64,000 nt of DNA from the NCBI RefSeq assembly GCF_905397275.1, contig NZ_CAJPUY010000001.1, positions 421,895 to 485,894 of the forward strand, in the 5' to 3' direction. The notes under the pieces are model-generated. The model ran no database searches and was not told the origin of the DNA. It saw only the letters and a program-made list of their open reading frames with translations. Position 1 is the stretch's first letter. Each line of letters opens with the position of its first letter. Below are positions 63,863-64,000 of the stretch, piece by piece. The position numbers and the translations under genes are program-made. Source of the stretch: Cupriavidus yeoncheonensis (GTDB lineage Bacteria; Pseudomonadota; Gammaproteobacteria; Burkholderiales; Burkholderiaceae).

Positions 63863-63899
63863 GACGCGTTTTTGCCTACTTTTGCCGCTCGGGCAAAAG
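63863..63899 (-). repeat. Hairpin element, left-facing copy
   Basis: On the minus strand CTTTTGCC pairs with GGCAAAAG around a five-base loop (63879-63899), followed by AAGTAGGCAAAAACGCGTC. The tail matches the right-facing copy except for a few bases; the stem sequence differs. Confidence 0.7.
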
Positions 63900-64000
63900 A
63901 TGGAATGAACGCGCCCCGGCCTTCCGATCAAAGGCGCCGGTAGTTCAGTTGCTTCTGGGGAACGTGACAGGATAGGTGGGCCCTCCATCACGAAACGGCA

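Larger units (their letters stand above)
63175..64000. other. Gene-free region with repeated hairpin elements
   Basis: No convincing gene in the last 826 bases; short open frames lack start signals. The region holds two 35-base direct repeats and an inverted pair of hairpin elements, annotated separately. It looks like a mosaic intergenic repeat of the kind dispersed in beta-proteobacterial genomes. Confidence 0.55.

Overview
The window is GC-rich chromosomal DNA of a Burkholderiales beta-proteobacterium. Gene content, gene order and protein sequence fit Cupriavidus or a close relative; this is an inference from familiarity, not from a database search. Most of the window is single-copy core genome. 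No transposase, integrase, phage gene or CRISPR array was seen.

Left part (1-25020). A long minus-strand run reads rpsB-tsf-pyrH-frr-uppS-cdsA-dxr-rseP-bamA-skp-lpxD, with lpxD cut by the left edge. It joins translation, nucleotide supply, isoprenoid and phospholipid precursors, and outer-membrane assembly. Divergent from rpsB lie map, glnD and a pseudouridine synthase carrying nine 29-residue tandem repeats. A bidirectional terminator separates these from a tight minus-strand operon smc-zipA-ligA-def (chromosome condensation, division, DNA ligation, peptide deformylation).

Middle part (25429-35104). A ferritin-like diiron protein and a DMT transporter come first. A lysine/diaminopimelate group follows (dapC, dapD, a small coiled-coil membrane protein, an ArsC/Spx-like protein, dapE), then prmB, an MFS transporter and a secreted CAP-domain protein.

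Accessory metabolic island (35204-48444). This is the most interesting section. It holds a PQQ-associated periplasmic binding protein, cytochrome c-550 PedF, an AcoR-type sigma-54 activator, an S33 peptidase-like hydrolase, pqqA-B-C-D-E (pqqA is a 24-codon gene), a small cytochrome c, a quinoprotein alcohol dehydrogenase and a TonB-dependent receptor. The dehydrogenase carries the Asp-x-Asp pair (D317/D319) typical of lanthanide-dependent enzymes. Matches to -24/-12 promoters lie upstream of pedF, the activator, pqqA and the dehydrogenase, so the island reads as one sigma-54 regulon for periplasmic alcohol oxidation. A frameshifted remnant of a LuxR-type regulator sits between the dehydrogenase and the receptor gene; such regulators control equivalent genes in pseudomonads.

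Right part (48605-64000). Loosely connected accessory genes: an orphan N-terminal domain of a type I secretion ATPase, a secreted lipase-like hydrolase, two small proteins, a MASE1-PAS membrane sensor without an output domain that is translationally coupled to an alpha/beta hydrolase with a Cys in the nucleophile position, a type Vd patatin autotransporter, a Bug-type binding protein beside an AMP-forming ligase, tRNA-Val(GAC) with a clear promoter and terminator, an isochorismatase-like hydrolase and a LysR regulator. The last 0.8 kb has no convincing gene and holds an inverted pair of related hairpin elements.
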